From contig OZ025213.1 of assembly GCA_964019055.1 (NCBI GenBank), positions 4,746,792 to 4,810,791 of the forward strand: a stretch of DNA of 64,000 nt, read 5' to 3'. Position numbers and translations under genes: made by a program. The notes under the pieces are model-generated. The model saw only the letters and a list, made by a program, of their open reading frames with translations. It ran no database searches and was not told where the DNA came from. The stretch's first letter is position 1; each line of letters opens with the position of its first letter. Shown piece by piece: positions 43,445-56,240 of the stretch. Source of the stretch: Anthopleura xanthogrammica. Its lineage: Eukaryota > Cnidaria > Anthozoa > Actiniaria > Actiniidae.

Positions 43445-46400
43445 TTTTGTTTCCTGTTTAGGAGAGTGTAGGAGTAATCTTAACGACTGAGCAAGAAAAA
43501 AATGTGAGATTATCGTTATGATCATCTTCTCTTATTTCTAAAATCATAATGAATATAATATATCATCAAAAGATATTAATAGAAGGTCCTCGTGCTACTC
43601 GAAAAACAGTCACGGCAGTTAGTTACCATAACGATCAATGAGTTTTTCTTATATATAGAAAATAAACTATATATAGTATATCATTTCTGAAGTATTTTTA
43701 GTTATCAGTAAATATATATATATATACCAACAAGGCTATCAAGGCTATCTTGAAAAAATTAAGGCTTAATCCTATATAACATGTTATATACATACATGCT
43801 AAATAACCTAGTGGTCAAAGTTGTTGTCAGCTTGCGATCAGACATATGTTAGTGTTTATGTTTTCCTCGCCGGGTTCGACTATTTAAGTGTTTTTTTTTT
43901 ATGCACAGCGGCCAGCGAGTCAGTCCGCGTCCGTGCAGTCCGTGCAAATGGAAGACAGCAGCCATCAACTAGTTCCTCTTCTGCCATCTTATCAAACATG
44001 GTTATGTGAGATAGGGCCAGATAAAAAACTAATTCGCTAAGCCTACCCTATTACTGCGCGATTTAACCCTAATCCTTCTATGAATCTTGCCCTGGCTCTT
44101 TTAATAAGCTTACCTTGGCGGAAATCCAACTTAAAAAGGATCGAAAACGAACGTATTGGAGAGAGTTGGCTAATCGGACTTGTGCTGTAAGTCGCTAAGG
44201 ATTGTTAAAAATGTTCTACGAGGATCAGTTAGTGGGGTCTCAGAGTTCTCAGCTGCCGTATCGACGAACCTTTTAGCTTCGGGATTAAGGGAACAAAAGA
44301 CATTATTTTGAAGATTAGTGACATGACCTTATGCAGCCATGCCCAGCCTTTTCTAGCGATATAACGATGCTGATGTTTATACAACTCTTAAGATTCAAAA
44401 GTACAATTTTGTTATCTTGTACTTTGTCAATATAAAAATTCTTTGTTTTGAACTTATTTGTCTTTACGATGAAAATGGAACTGTTTCTTGATTGTTTTTA
44501 TATGCTTTTTGGTGTATTTTTGTTTTGTATAAAGTTAATTGGTTTTTTCTGTTTTTAGGCTAGTTTTTAGTTTTTAGTTTTAGTTTTTTGTTTGTTAGTT
44601 TTTTTTTTTTTTTTTTTTGTTCATTATTTTTGCATTGCTTTGCTTTGTTTTTTGGCTTGTTTGTCTTGGAAGGAGCAAAAAAACCCGATAAGTAATCTTT
44701 TATGATTAATATGCCATAACATACTTTATGTTTTTGACAAAGTCTGTGCGAGAATAGCGCTATTGTGGTTTGGTCTTAGTACAACATATAGAGTGATAAG
44801 CGAAGAAGCCTTCCATACTAATGAACGCGAGTCAATTAGCAGACCGACCAGACGGCACGATTACACGAAGATCTCTTTGTCTGGATGGAAATTGTAAAAT
44901 TATATCCCAAGTACCTGTGCTCCTTGAACTTATTCACAGAATAGCATATCACATTTTCTAGTCTTTTAAGCTTTTTAATGTAAAACCTGTTGGGGTGGGG
45001 AGTGGATTATTGATCAAGGGGTTAATCATTTCAAAGTTTAAGGCTCATTGTTCCATTAACTTGTTTCCATTTTTTCAACTCTCTTTCTTAACGTCCGCCC
45101 CAACTCCTCCCCCCTCCTTCCCCTTTTTCGTCTCTCCCCGTACCCTCCCCTCACAGAATCTAATTTAGTACTGAGTGTAGTTTAAGCATAGTGTGTTTAA
45201 TTAATAATACATGATATTGTATCCATATTCCAAACCCCCTCGAGGCATTATCAATCACAGTGGATGACATAGCCATTGTCAAAAACTCGAGCATCAAATT
45301 GCTCATCAATCTTGATAATCATATTTTTTGTCCTTTACGGGGGGCTGTGGGAATATTGTGACTAAATTAACCGTCTAGTTCAATCAAAAATATAGACCAC
45401 GTTAAAAAAAGGGACTCAATTTGACAGCAGAAATTTATTACCAAAATGGTGTTGAAGAGTGAATCAATCTGACTTGTCATCTTGCCATTGTTGGATGTTC
45501 AGTGTAGTATATCAGTAGATTGAAGGTTACTTGTCATGGTATATGCAATATTGACAACTATTTTCATTGTTAATGATTAATTAGTTGATCTTCGCTACTC
45601 GTTAATCATATTTATTGAGTTAAATTTTTGAGATGGCGCCTCACTGGCTGACATGGTCTGTGACCACCTTTCTTTGCGTAAGTTTTGGAACAGAAATTTT
45701 GATTGATAATTTATTGAAAATGCACGTGTTGATTCAGACTGGTTTGCACGGACCTGCTACAGAAAGAAAACTCATTCCTTCCTTCATTCATCATCATTCA
45801 TTTTTTCATTCATTCATCCCACCCATTTGTTTATTCTTAATCGCTTAATTATTGATTAATTGATTCAGTTATTTTTCAATTACTATTTCTTTTTTCTCAT
45901 ATGAGTTCTATATGTACTTATTTATCCTTTCTTTTTCCTCTCGTTTCTCGTTTTTCAATTTTCCCTCTTTTTCGATTCCTGTTTTCGTGCGTCTTTATTG
46001 ACTTCCCCTGTCCAACGATTCTCAAATATTCCTATACTATGGTCTACTCATAAATGGTTTGAAAGTGTCTATTGTTTTAGTACGTCATCTGCATCTTTTC
46101 TCATCCAACTTCTTGATCTGTGTCCACGTCGCGAGCGCAAAAAGTAAGCTTACAATAAACTATCACCTTAAGTGCTTGAGTTTATCCTATAGCCTGAGGT
46201 TGTGTTCAAGCGATAGAGACAGCTTCACATTTAAATTTGAAAAATCATTAAAATACTCTAATTTTTGTCTAAAAGATGTAATGCACTTTTTTGGCGAAAC
46301 AAAAAAAAAATGATTCAAATTTAAGTGAGAGCTATTGAAAAGAAAGATTACTTATGTCTGACGAATAATGACCGTGGAATTCTGACAGTTGAAGAGCGCA

Positions 46401-47402
46401 GTAGTAAATTACTATGATACAACTGATTCAATCTTTTACTGGAGGAAGACTAAGATTAATTAATTATCAATGTGCTTCTCGTGGCTAACAGCTTTCGATG
46501 AATTGACTTAACCTGATGAAAGCAACATAATCAAGTCTTGATCTGTTGTGGGGTTGTTTTTTTCCGATGTTTTTTTTTATTTAAACATTTTTGTGTGTAT
46601 TGTGCTGAGCTAAACCCAGAGCTAAAAACTTACTGCTGTGATGTGAACGGTAAAACACACGGTGTTGACTTTGCTGAGCTTCAAGTTTTATTTGAATCGG
46701 TAAAAAATCGCTTAAATTTCGACTGTAGTTTTTGGTTTGTGATTAAAACATCTGTCCAATTATGAGACGTATCGATAGCTTTGTTGTTCTGAAATCACTT
46801 TGTTTTTTAATCAGTAAAGAAAGCAAAGACTTCACACAAGTCAGGGAAGAAAAGAAAAATGTCGTTTGTTTACTACAGTAAAACACAATTCTACTTACAG
46901 TATTCATTTATTTTCATCCTAAAAAAGAAAGCTTTCCCATTGTCTCATTTTCTTCTATTCATAATTGATCTCAAAAAAAGAGATTAATGATTCTTATTCC
47001 TGAAAAAAACACCAGTACTCGCTTTTTGTCAGGACATCACCTGATCAGAGTTGAATCCTGACGTATTCAAGAGGTTTGGAGCCGTTACATTGACTAATAG
47101 TAATCCGGAAGAATACCTACTCTTAGTTCTATAGTTATGGTCATTCATCTTAGTTTGACAGCAAGGTTTGGTATTTTATTGCTAGACGGCGTAAACAAAC
47201 TTCAAAACCATACAAAAAATCTCTTTTCTTCACTTTCAAATGAAAAAACCTAGATTCTCTTGTGAGTTTTGTGCGAAGCGAAAATCAAAGGTCGCGGACT
47301 GTTGGTTCGAGCTTTGTTGAGCAAAAGGCCAAAAGTTAGCCAGACGTGAATCATTGTGTCTTCAAGAGGGATTTATAAGGATTGTCAAGAAAGTGGCTTA
47401 AC

Positions 47403-47540
47403 CACTATATAAAACCTTGACAGCTTTGCACAGCACATCAACATAATTCGTAAATCCTGTGCCTGATCATCAGTGATAGTCACGCCAAGTAATGCTAAAG
47501 AATAAGACCCAATGTAATGTGTCTTCACTCAGATGCCACC
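47403..47540 (+). promoter_or_regulatory. Putative promoter and 5' UTR of CUB gene 2
   Basis: A TATA-like box (tatataaaa, 47406-47414) lies about 130 bp before the ATG at 47541, in the right orientation. The expected start of transcription would be near 47435-47445. The ATG context is gccaccATGG, a near-ideal Kozak sequence. Confidence 0.55.
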
Positions 47541-50500
47541 ATGGTAGACACGGAAAAAGCACGGAGTGTTCTAGCATTCATAGGTACGTACAAGATTGAT
47601 ACACATGTGCTCTATTCATGGGCTACATCTCAAGAGAACTGTTTTCCTGTCGTCGCAACCTTTCGATAAGTTCTTCCTATCTAGCTATTTTTGATCCCCC
47701 ATCCAGTTGGAACTGAACCAAGTTTCCTTGGTTTGCCAACGGCGTCTGAGACCCGAGGCTAATTTCTGTCGATATGTTTTTTTTTTACCTTGTGTTTCTA
47801 TAGCATTGTTGAGGCGAAACGAATTGTAGCGGTTTATATGAACTCGTGTTCTGACGAGACAGGGGAAGCGCGAAGACTGGGAACTCGTGAAAGAGTATAT
47901 ATCGTGGCCCCAGGCCTTAGTGGAGAAACGATAAAACTCGATTAATTTGTAGTTTACGGACATTATCGAGTAAAAAAGCGATAATTCATTTGGCTATTGG
48001 ATCAAATAAAGCGCCCTGAAAATGTACACGAGATGAGTCTGCGATAATTGTTATGTAACGCCGAACATCAGCCGACTGTGGAAAAGTGTTTAGATAATTC
48101 CGAATTGTGTTAGCTTACAAAATCGATATACAAATCAGTTCCATGGACAATCGGGTTCGCTTTGCTCGCCATACGTAGTTATCCAGGTTCGTTTTCAAAA
48201 CTAAATGTTTTTCTTTCGCTCATTGGGTCTGATATCGACACTGTTTTGAATTATGGAAAAGATGCTTCAATAGAGCACATGTTTGCATCGAATGAATTGG
48301 TATTGGTTGATATATTTCATAACGAACGTATAGACAGCAAAAAAGCGAAAGGAGAGAAAAGAAAGAGAAAGAAAAAGAAAAAAGGGAAAAAGAAGATTAA
48401 AGATTCTGAGTTGTATTCATTTCCTTGACAAGCCGTGTCAACGCAATTCACGACCGACAAATCTTCACCAATATAGATTAAACCAGAGATTTGTAGAACG
48501 CATTTGTCATATATATTGGCATTATCTTATACTTGATTTTCATTCGCATTTGAGTCATTTTTCTTTCAACTCGTTATTATAATTTTCAAATATTTCTCAA
48601 AGTGTTGTATTGTGAAAGTCATATTTGATTGATTATCGCCTCTTTATGCTTATTTTAAAAGCAATCTGTCTTCATTTATTGAATTGAATCATTTTCGACT
48701 TTATGAAATGCCCAAAATATTGCTTCTTCCATGGCGGAATGTGAATTCATTTTTCCCCGCGTTATTTTCTTTTCCATCTTGTTTGGCAAGAAAAAGGACT
48801 CACAAAACTTACAACAATCAAAGATAGAAAAACATAAATATAAACGTCAGATACGAGTGCGTTTTTCCCAGTCGGATTTGATTCAAATGATTGATGGAGG
48901 AAGAAAAAAGTTAAGTCTTCTTTTGAGTGAAAAGCATGAAAATCATTGAATAAAAATAATCAGTCAAAATTAGCAAAAACGTATTTAGAGGCCCCATATG
49001 TCATCAGAGTCTAAAGAACAAAATATCAGATAAGCGCAAACCAAACTGAAAATACTAGTAAATAGGCATATAGATTTTGATATTTTTGCGACATCTCTTA
49101 ATTTCAACACAGGGATCCCATCCCTTAAATCTCAAATAAGGTTCCCTTTTTTCCTTTCCTTTTTCGTATGGCATCTGCGCCTGTAAAGAAACTTTATTTT
49201 TGGCTGCGCTATTATTATTAGGATGTGTATATGTATGGCGTACTATCAGCATTGTTCTTCACTTCTTGTTACCGTAATCTGACACTCTGTGCTGGTGTAA
49301 CATGCCTAGGGTTGTTAAGGGGCTGTCATTTCAACATTTATGTGTTTTTAGAGATCACTTAAGCCAATATTTAAACGTCAACGGTTCAAGGTCTCTAAAT
49401 CTCGAAAATAAAACTCTTCGTTCATTTTTTTTTTTCATTGACAGAAATAAATTATAATACTGGACTGAACGGCTATTTTTTGTCCTTTTGCACATCAAAA
49501 ATAAAATATTTTATATCCAAAAGTATTTTCTATTTTCTTTTTAGCTTCCTCTCTCTGTTTATTATTATTTATTTTTTTAAACGTCTTGAAAGTTTACCTC
49601 TTCATTGTAATTAAGTTCAACTGACCTTTGTGTAAGGATTTAAGTTTTTGACTGAGAGCTGCTTTCTCTATTCTCTTTTTTTCCTTCTATTCTTTCGTGT
49701 ACATTTCATTTGCTAATTTGATTCTGCGCACCATTCAAAATGCAATTTCTCCTCGTTAATCCGACTAAAAATGCCACCAAAATCTGGCAGTTTCTTTTAG
49801 AAATCTTTGTGAGACTTTACTTCAAATAAGTCTCTACATTTCAGCTTAATTCTTTGACATTTTGTCACTCAGATTCCTTGATAATTAGCTAGGAAAGGAA
49901 ATACCCTTAAATTGTGGTCTGTTCATGGCACCAATGTTCCTAACGTTCTTTTCTCATCTTTTTTTCCTCAGCTATTCTAGGCGGATTATTTATAACAGAC
50001 ACTTCAGGTAAGACTATGACGTCAAGGAAGGAAGGACTTTCTCTAGAGGATTAATGTACTCAAGATAAGTTATCTGTTATCGTAAGAGTCCATCTCTGTT
50101 CTTATATCTTCCGTTGTCGTTAATTTATTTATCAGTGTTCAGCTGCCTATTCTCTTGTACGTTGTACTTGACAGATCGTAGTCATATTTTTTTGCCGATA
50201 TTATTGAGAGTCTTGTAGACAAACGTCTGATAACCTTAATATTTAGTAGTTTTTACTTTATTGTTATCTCGTTGAGCATTCGGTTACCAAGGCTTGGGAG
50301 ACAAGCAACGGTCTCTTAGCAATTCAATAATTCCCCCCTCCATTCCCCCTTCAGTAGCTTATGCCTCGGTAATCAGAATCTACTGATATCTGACTTCCGG
50401 GAATAAGTCCTAGGACACTGTTTACTTTCTTAAGGCTAAGTACTAGCCTCGAAGCGATGCTTGAACGGTGACAAAGTCCTCAGAACTTTAATATAATATG

Positions 50501-52884
50501 AGTGTCATTTCCTGCCCTAGTTCTTTGAAATTTTTTCACTCAAAAAAGAAATCAAAATTGACAAATGAACCTTACTCTTTTAACTTCCTGGGAATTTTTC
50601 AAAAAATCTTAACTAAATTTGCCATTTAATTTTTCTAACATTCTTTCTAATTTCTTTCTATATAGCACGGCGCTGTCCTACTGGTGGTATATTGGCCGGT
50701 AACAGTGGGGTTCTTTCGAGTCCTCATTTTCCTGAGGATTATCCTCATCGTGTGAACTGCGAATGGATTATTAGGGTACCGAAAGGATACCACATTCAAT
50801 TGGTCTTCACCACCTTTGATATAGAATACTGTGTATTTTGTAAATGTGATTACGTGGAGATTCGAGACGGCCGAAATTCATCGTCTCCTCTACTTGGGAA
50901 ATACTGCGAAAATGGTAAATTGTCGCCCATCTTTTCAACCGGAAGACATTTGTGGATTAAATTTTATTCTGATGTTGGTGCAAGATTTCAAGGTTTTCGC
51001 GCCGTTTATAAAGCTAAAAAGACGGGACAAAGTAAGTTATTTTCTTTTAAAAATCATACTTGAAAGCTCTGTGTACATATGCATCTAGTAAAACACTTTC
51101 TGGGGGGATCGAGAGAGGGGCTAGTTAAGTAAGGGGTGAACTAACACGTCAGTTATCACAGATTCTCTGCGCATTCGCTTGCGCAAGCGATAAAAATACT
51201 TTTTCTTCAACAGCGTGAAAGCATATTTTTATACTCTTGTATTTTTCTAGTAATTTCTCTGGGGGATATTTTAAAACCACAGCAGGCGTAAACAAAATAA
51301 GCTGCTTATAACAATCTCATTTCTAATAAAAAAAAGTTATAAGATATTCAGCGCTAAGGATTACTTCTATTCTTTTTCAGCTTATGAAAAAATCATTAAT
51401 GTCAGAGGAGAACGTGGTCTGATCTCTAATCCTAAGACCACCGCGGCCTGTGGTGCCGACCGCCAATGCACGTGGCTTGTCCGCGTTAAAAAAACTAGTC
51501 AAATAAAGCTTAGGTTTGATCGGATATCACTTTCAGAATGCTCGACACCTTGTGGATGTGATTATATCGAAGTTAGGGATGGAAGTAATTCATCTGGTAG
51601 ACTGATTGCAAAATTCTGTGACAGTATTGCGAAACCGGAAAATATTTGTTCAAGTACGAATCTTCTTTGGATTCAATTTAAATATGGATTGGACCTGGCA
51701 GATCATGGTTTTCGGGCTACGTTTGAGAGATCGCAATGTCGAGCCAGAAAAACTCCAGAACCTACGATACAAGTTATGACAGGTAGGCAGACCCTATAGT
51801 ACTGATTAAGAACTGTATGCGTGTGAATGGCCTTTGTAAGTGACTTAACTTAGTACCGATGCGAAGCGTCTAAAGATTTGATCGTGGTAAAAATTATCCT
51901 TATCTCATACACACAGTTCCTAATGAAAGGGGGAACCAATTTGATGTGATAAGGTGACATAAAAATTAAGGCGTGGCATTTTTTATTTCTATGGTCGTAG
52001 GACAGTTGGCATCATTCAGTTATGCGAGTATTCAATATCCACTAAGCCCTTCCCGCTAAAGACTCCTAAATCCCCAATCTGGAGATCATGATCAGGCGCC
52101 GCAAAGACCTGAGAAATTGGTCCTGAGAATTTAAGATCTTATCGCTGGTTCATGCTTTCACAGCTTTAACACTGTGTGGGTGGAACTGTTTAAGCTACGG
52201 ACACACGGTGCAATATTGCGCGTAAGGTTGTAGGCAATCGATGTTAAAAGCCATGTTACACGACGCAGTTTGTCGCACGCAGTGTTACCGAAGTAGAATC
52301 GTTTTCTACTTCAGCAACATTGCCTGTAATATTGCGCGCAATGTTGCACCGCGTGTCCGCGCCTTTACTGTACGTATAAAGCAGCTGAATTTAGAAGATA
52401 AAACAAAAGAATTTCAATCTCCTGAGAAATGGAAACTATTGTTTTCTCCACCAAACTGCATTCCGACGTGCTGCAAGGAGTCTTTATCTAAAATGGAGTG
52501 TTTCGTTTTTTTTCCTCAGGTACGCTGGATACAGTCGTTGGTCTCTTATGCGCAAGCTTTGTTTTTATGGCTTTTATGACATTATGTATGGTATGCATTG
52601 CGAGTAGAAAAATATCATGCAACAGAAAAACGCGCAACTCGAACACAACTAACAACCAAGTAACACGAGAACAAGAACCAATGTGCAATATTAACCTTTC
52701 GGAAAAAGCTCCGAACATTTGCCCGCATCATAAGCATGCGTACTGGCACTACTCCAAAGGGTCTGAAACTGATTACAGTGAAGAGACCGAACAATATGGA
52801 TGTGAATCCGAGAATGAAATTCCGGTACATTTTTGCCGGAATTGCAAGAAAGGACCGCACAATCGACCCATAGCAGTTTTATAA
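47541..52884 (+). CDS. CUB gene 2: two CUB domains, transmembrane helix, cytoplasmic tail
   Basis: Five exons: 47541-47583, 49972-50007 (36 nt), 50666-51031 (CUB 1), 51381-51782 (CUB 2), 52520-52884. All introns are GT-AG in phase 1; total 1212 nt, 403 aa. The signal peptide (VLAFIAILGGLFI) spans exons 1-2. CUB 1 begins CPTGGILAGNSGVLSSPHFP and has CDYVEIRDG and FYSD (the acidic positions of calcium-binding CUBs). CUB 2 has CDYIEVRDGSNSSGR. Exon 5 encodes one helix (VVGLLCASFVFMAFMTLCMV) and a Cys/His- and acid-rich tail of about 85 residues (...CPHHKHAYWH..., CRNCKKGPHN) that I do not recognise. It is a type I membrane protein, probably a surface receptor or adhesion molecule. The whole gene is visible, with a good Kozak start and a TATA box. 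Confidence 0.8.
47584..49971. other. First intron of CUB gene 2
   Basis: 2.4 kb. The 88-codon frame at 48162-48428 ends in a Lys-rich run and the 72-codon frame at 48731-48949 is unremarkable; neither has a domain. No transposon end was recognised. Confidence 0.5.
52198..52359. mobile_element. 162-bp MITE with CGGACACRCGGTGCAA ends
   Basis: 25-bp TIRs (cggacacacggtgcaatatt... and its inverse ending ...gcaccgcgtgtccg). It contains gaagtagaatcgttttctac, a hairpin like the one in each monomer of the satellite at 34381-35400. It sits in the last intron of CUB gene 2. Confidence 0.75.
52380..52490. repeat. Degenerate fold-back related to 21070-21170
   Basis: It shares gcagctgaatttagaag, aaaacaaaagaatttcaatc and gctgcaaggagtct with the core of the element at 21021-21251. 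It lies just before the last exon of CUB gene 2. Confidence 0.5.
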
Positions 52885-53384
52885 CATTTTTATAAATGAT
52901 GATTTTTGAACGAATTAATCATATACATCATGGGACTTTTTCATGTTGTTAAACAACTTGAGTTTTTTATTTTGTTTGCGAGAAAGAAAAAGCAAGCTAA
53001 GAGGGCGGGGAGTAGGGGGGTATGGGTCGGGGGAATATAAAGACAAGAACAGCCGATTTCCAAGGAACTGCTCGAGAAATAGAATTGAAAAAGTTCACTT
53101 GAAAAGTGACGTAAGTGAAAATATGTAAAAATTATAATAGTTTTGAAGACATCTTAACCGTTAACTGAAGCGGTTCTAGATCAGTAATCGAATAGACTAG
53201 AAATATAGGCAAAAATGTAAATAGACGGCCAAGATAAATATTTTAAAACTATTGATGCTCAAAAAGAAAAAATGGAGCATGTGTGTTCCAGATAGCTCAA
53301 ATTTTATATGAATGTCAAAAATTGATAAAGGAACTAAATTATACGAAGTTCGCCTATGAAACGCGCATTTTCAATAGCCCATTT

Positions 53385-53545
53385 CCAAGATATGCTTTGC
53401 CTGTCACGCACAAAAGTTTCAGTTCGAGGCTCCGTGCTAAATTAAATTTATTCTTTTCTCTCGTCACGAATCACTGAGCATTTAACACGAAGCTTTACAT
53501 TGAAACCTTTGTGCGTGATAAGCAAAGCATACCTCGGAAGTGGGC
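53385..53545. repeat. Inverted repeat around 53460
   Basis: The sequence tagcccatttccaagatatg with tgcctgtcacgcacaaaagt is mirrored by cctttgtgcgtgataagcaa and gcatacctcggaagtgggct. The arms are about 45-60 bp and imperfect; a MITE-like fold-back. Confidence 0.6.
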
Positions 53546-53823
53546 TGTTGCGACTCCCGGTATTTTTGGACCAGGTGTAAACCTCGTGTTTACAATTTGG
53601 GTGCAACTTGAACAGAGTGTAACACGGTTTTATTTCGTGCACACTGCTCGATTCACAGCTAAGTTTTTTCTCGAGGCCGTGGCACTCGATATATGCTTAA
53701 AATTACGCGAGCAAATGATAGCTAGAACATATTCCTCAAAATTAAGTAATACTGATTTCCTTTGGCTTATTGAAGTTCGCGTTAAATTCCCCCATCTCCC
53801 CGTACATTAACGCTGTTAAATTC

Positions 53824-53850
53824 CGGGGATCGGGGGTCGGGGGTCGGGGG
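53824..53850 (+). other. Potential G-quadruplex
   Basis: Four G-runs of 4-5 separated by at, t-c and tc-type spacers (ggggatcgggggtcggggg...). This fits the G4 consensus. No nearby gene makes its role clear. Confidence 0.5.
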
Positions 53851-54439
53851 TTTCAATTGCCTAGTGTCGATTAATGCCAGAAATCTCTTCGTATTTTGTT
53901 GTGCAGTTGTGCACAACATAAGAAATGCATGAAATTCACGAAGCTCAAGAGAATGAAGTGCAATAATTCCTCAAATAAAAGGAGTTCAGAAGTTCAGTAA
54001 ACACTCAGTTCCCAGTTCCCAGTTCTCCAGAATTATCTGTAAACGTTTGACTCCCCTGCGCACGAAGAATATTATAACATGAACATATAAACATAACCTG
54101 GATGCTCTCAGTGCTTTACTTACAATTTTACAAACTCTCACCTTCATCCTCTGTCTTCTTCCTTTTCTTTTTTCTTGTATGTGTAGTACATCTTTTTCTT
54201 CTAAACCCTACTATATCTTCTTCTTCGTGTTCTTCGTTTTCTTCTTGTTCTTGTTCTTCTTCTAGGTTTTTGTAGCTGGTTTTTGTTCTTTCGTTTGATT
54301 TTACATCCGGGTATACTTATGTATTAGCATCCCCGTATGTGCGCGCGCGGCAAAAAGCGCGCGAAACTTTAAAATCTGAGCCCTTTGACCAGCGGCATTA
54401 AACCATGAAGCCGCCATATTGATGGCTCAAGCAGGTTGG

Positions 54440-54604
54440 TATAAATAATGAATAGAATACTGCTTGCAGTTTATAGTGAAGCACTCACTTTATAAATCGT
54501 TATGTATGTGTTGGTGTTCCTTGATATCAAGAGGGGCTACAGAATGTTAGGATTTCCTTTAACTTGCAATGGTAGTACCTGGAAAGATGTCAGAAATCTT
54601 CATG
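54440..54604 (+). promoter_or_regulatory. Possible promoter and first exon of an unseen gene
   Basis: gccgccatattgatgg, then tataaata (54440-54447), then about 120 bp later an ATG at 54569 opens 12 codons (MVVPGKMSEIFM) and ends at a very strong donor (ATG|GTAAGTAAGT) after 54604, phase 0. A CpG-rich piece lies upstream (about 54338-54365). No second exon was recognised downstream on the plus strand. Confidence 0.25.
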
Positions 54605-55150
54605 GTAAGTAAGTGATATTTTCCTTACTCAGACTTTTTTTTATTAATCTTTTACTTTAATGCTAATGATTGTTTGTATAAAGCAAAATATTTTTATATG
54701 AAAATTGAACTAGAGATTTCCTTTCCCAAAGGAGAAAATTTCTATTGTTTGGCTCTACGAAATTGCTGCTGCGAAACCACTCAATTTCCTTAACTTTATC
54801 ATTGGGGCATAAATAATAAATGAGTTTATCATATCAATAAATTGTTCCTTATATGCATTTGTGGCAGCAATTCAATAATGGCAATCTTCTAGTAAAAATA
54901 TGGTAAGCATTCACTCATAAATAAATTATAAATTTTGACCCATATCTTTGGGTTAAAATTGAAGCACTTGTAAGTAATAAAAAACCCTGAGCTTTGGGAA
55001 TAACACTAGAAAATTAGATTTAGTTAAGCTTTGGTTGAAAGTTCATGCAAATACAGCAGTAATCATAATAGCAGTCTTTGCATAAGCTGAGAACCAAAGT
55101 TTAGTTACTTATTATAATTTATCGTATATAATTTATTCTCTCTCTATCTT

Positions 55151-55154
<4 letters not shown>

Positions 55155-55233
<79 letters not shown>
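55155..55233. repeat. (TC)n microsatellite
   Basis: About 39 perfect units. Confidence 0.95.
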
Positions 55234-55236
<3 letters not shown>

Positions 55237-55504
55237 CAAAATACAAGTGACGAGTGGGATATCCACGGTATGCCATGAGAAACCATTGTATAACCATTTT
55301 ATCCAACACCATAAAAATACAAAATTAAATGCACAGTGCATGATGGGAAGGAAGAGTGGAATCCTGACGAATATCCAATGGCTTTCCTGCTTTCTAATTG
55401 GCTGTATTTTCTATGGTGTGGGATAAATATATATATTTATATATATATATATATAAGCCTTTGTAATTCCCAAGCCTTTGGTTCATTTGGAGTGCCTAAA
55501 TACA

Positions 55505-56240
55505 TCACATGCATGGACCTTTAAACTTGATAAATTCCTCTTCATTAGTATTCAAGTGACCTTGGTGTCTTTTTATAAAGAATACTGATGAAGATATATG
55601 ATCTATAGAATGATGTACATCCAGTGATTTAGGTTGAAATAACTTTAATGCCTCTCTGTTTGATGGTAGTTCAGAGGAATCTATCTCCTCATTTTCAGTA
55701 GTAGTACTCTCCCCTGAAAGCTGATGGGTAATGCTACTGACATCCAGAATAGATTGTCTCATGACCTCCTTATAACTAGATGGAATATAGGCCCTTTTAA
55801 TAAATCCTACAATGCTCTAGCTATTTTCCACATTTGACGTCAAATTTGTCCTTTTCAATTCCGTTCAAAGGAACAAATTTCATAAGAATAAATTTGACGT
55901 CAAACGCAGAAAATAAAGCATTGTAGGATTTAAGGGTCTATAACCAAAACCTAACTCCAAAATTATATCTTCATTTCCTGGGTATGCATTATTTGGGAGA
56001 TGTTATTGGAGACATTTAAGGTTGTGTTGACATCTGTGATTTGTGTTGCCATCATCTATATTGCATCCATAAATAATTACAATGAAACAAAAATGACCCA
56101 CTCCCTTGTCCGCCCTTATACTCAGAAGAAGAAAAAGTGTACTAAGTGGCATGCCTTACGCGAAAGAAATGAAGTGGTATGGAAATCCAAGTGAGTATAA
56201 GTTCTGCATAATTGATGGTCACAATGATGAAGTGATGGTG
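55505..56240 (-). pseudogene. Broken copy of the CUB gene 3 tail exon
   Basis: The minus-strand frame from 55762 reads RQSILDVSSITHQLSGEST, close to RQSIPDVSSITQDPSGESN in gene 3. Similarity continues at 55965-56110 (the transmembrane part, frame broken) and into the intron side (agtgagtataagtt, about 56190-56205). The PPPSYDE motif has become a lone SSYKE-type remnant and LPSY has become LPSN, so both motifs are lost. A MITE (about 55788-55940) splits it. No CUB exon was seen upstream. It is a partial duplicate that has decayed. Confidence 0.75.
55788..55940. mobile_element. 150-bp MITE inserted in the pseudogene
   Basis: TIRs: taggcccttttaataaatcc with tacaatgct, mirrored by agcattgtaggatttaaggg with tcta. 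Inner tttgacgtcaaa sites occur on both arms. TA flanks it. The homologous stretch in gene 3 (about 57680-57710) has no such insert, which marks its ends. Confidence 0.75.

Larger units (their letters stand above)
38901..47402. other. 8.5-kb intergenic region between divergent CUB genes
   Basis: Genes 1 (minus) and 2 (plus) are divergent, so their promoters lie in this region. It holds a hammerhead motif (39805-39848), a fold-back (40020-40184), a GTTGCGCG-type repeat (about 40330-40450), (TA)n at 42222-42273, (GA)n at 43357-43440 and a T-rich patch at about 44560-44625. No protein gene was supported. Confidence 0.5.
52885..55154. other. Intergenic stretch
   Basis: 3' flank of CUB gene 2. The first part includes a G-rich patch (53824-53850) and an inverted pair around 53390-53540 (agcccatttccaagatatgc and the inverse of gcatacctcggaagtgggct). 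A possible first exon is at 54569-54604. No other gene was seen. Confidence 0.45.

Noticed and set aside
45633..45848. Possible signal-peptide exon (MAPHWLTWSVTTFLC then GTAAGT) upstream of CUB gene 2
   Set aside because: Its donor is phase 0 while all CUB-cluster exons are phase 1, and gene 2 already has a good start with Kozak and TATA signals.
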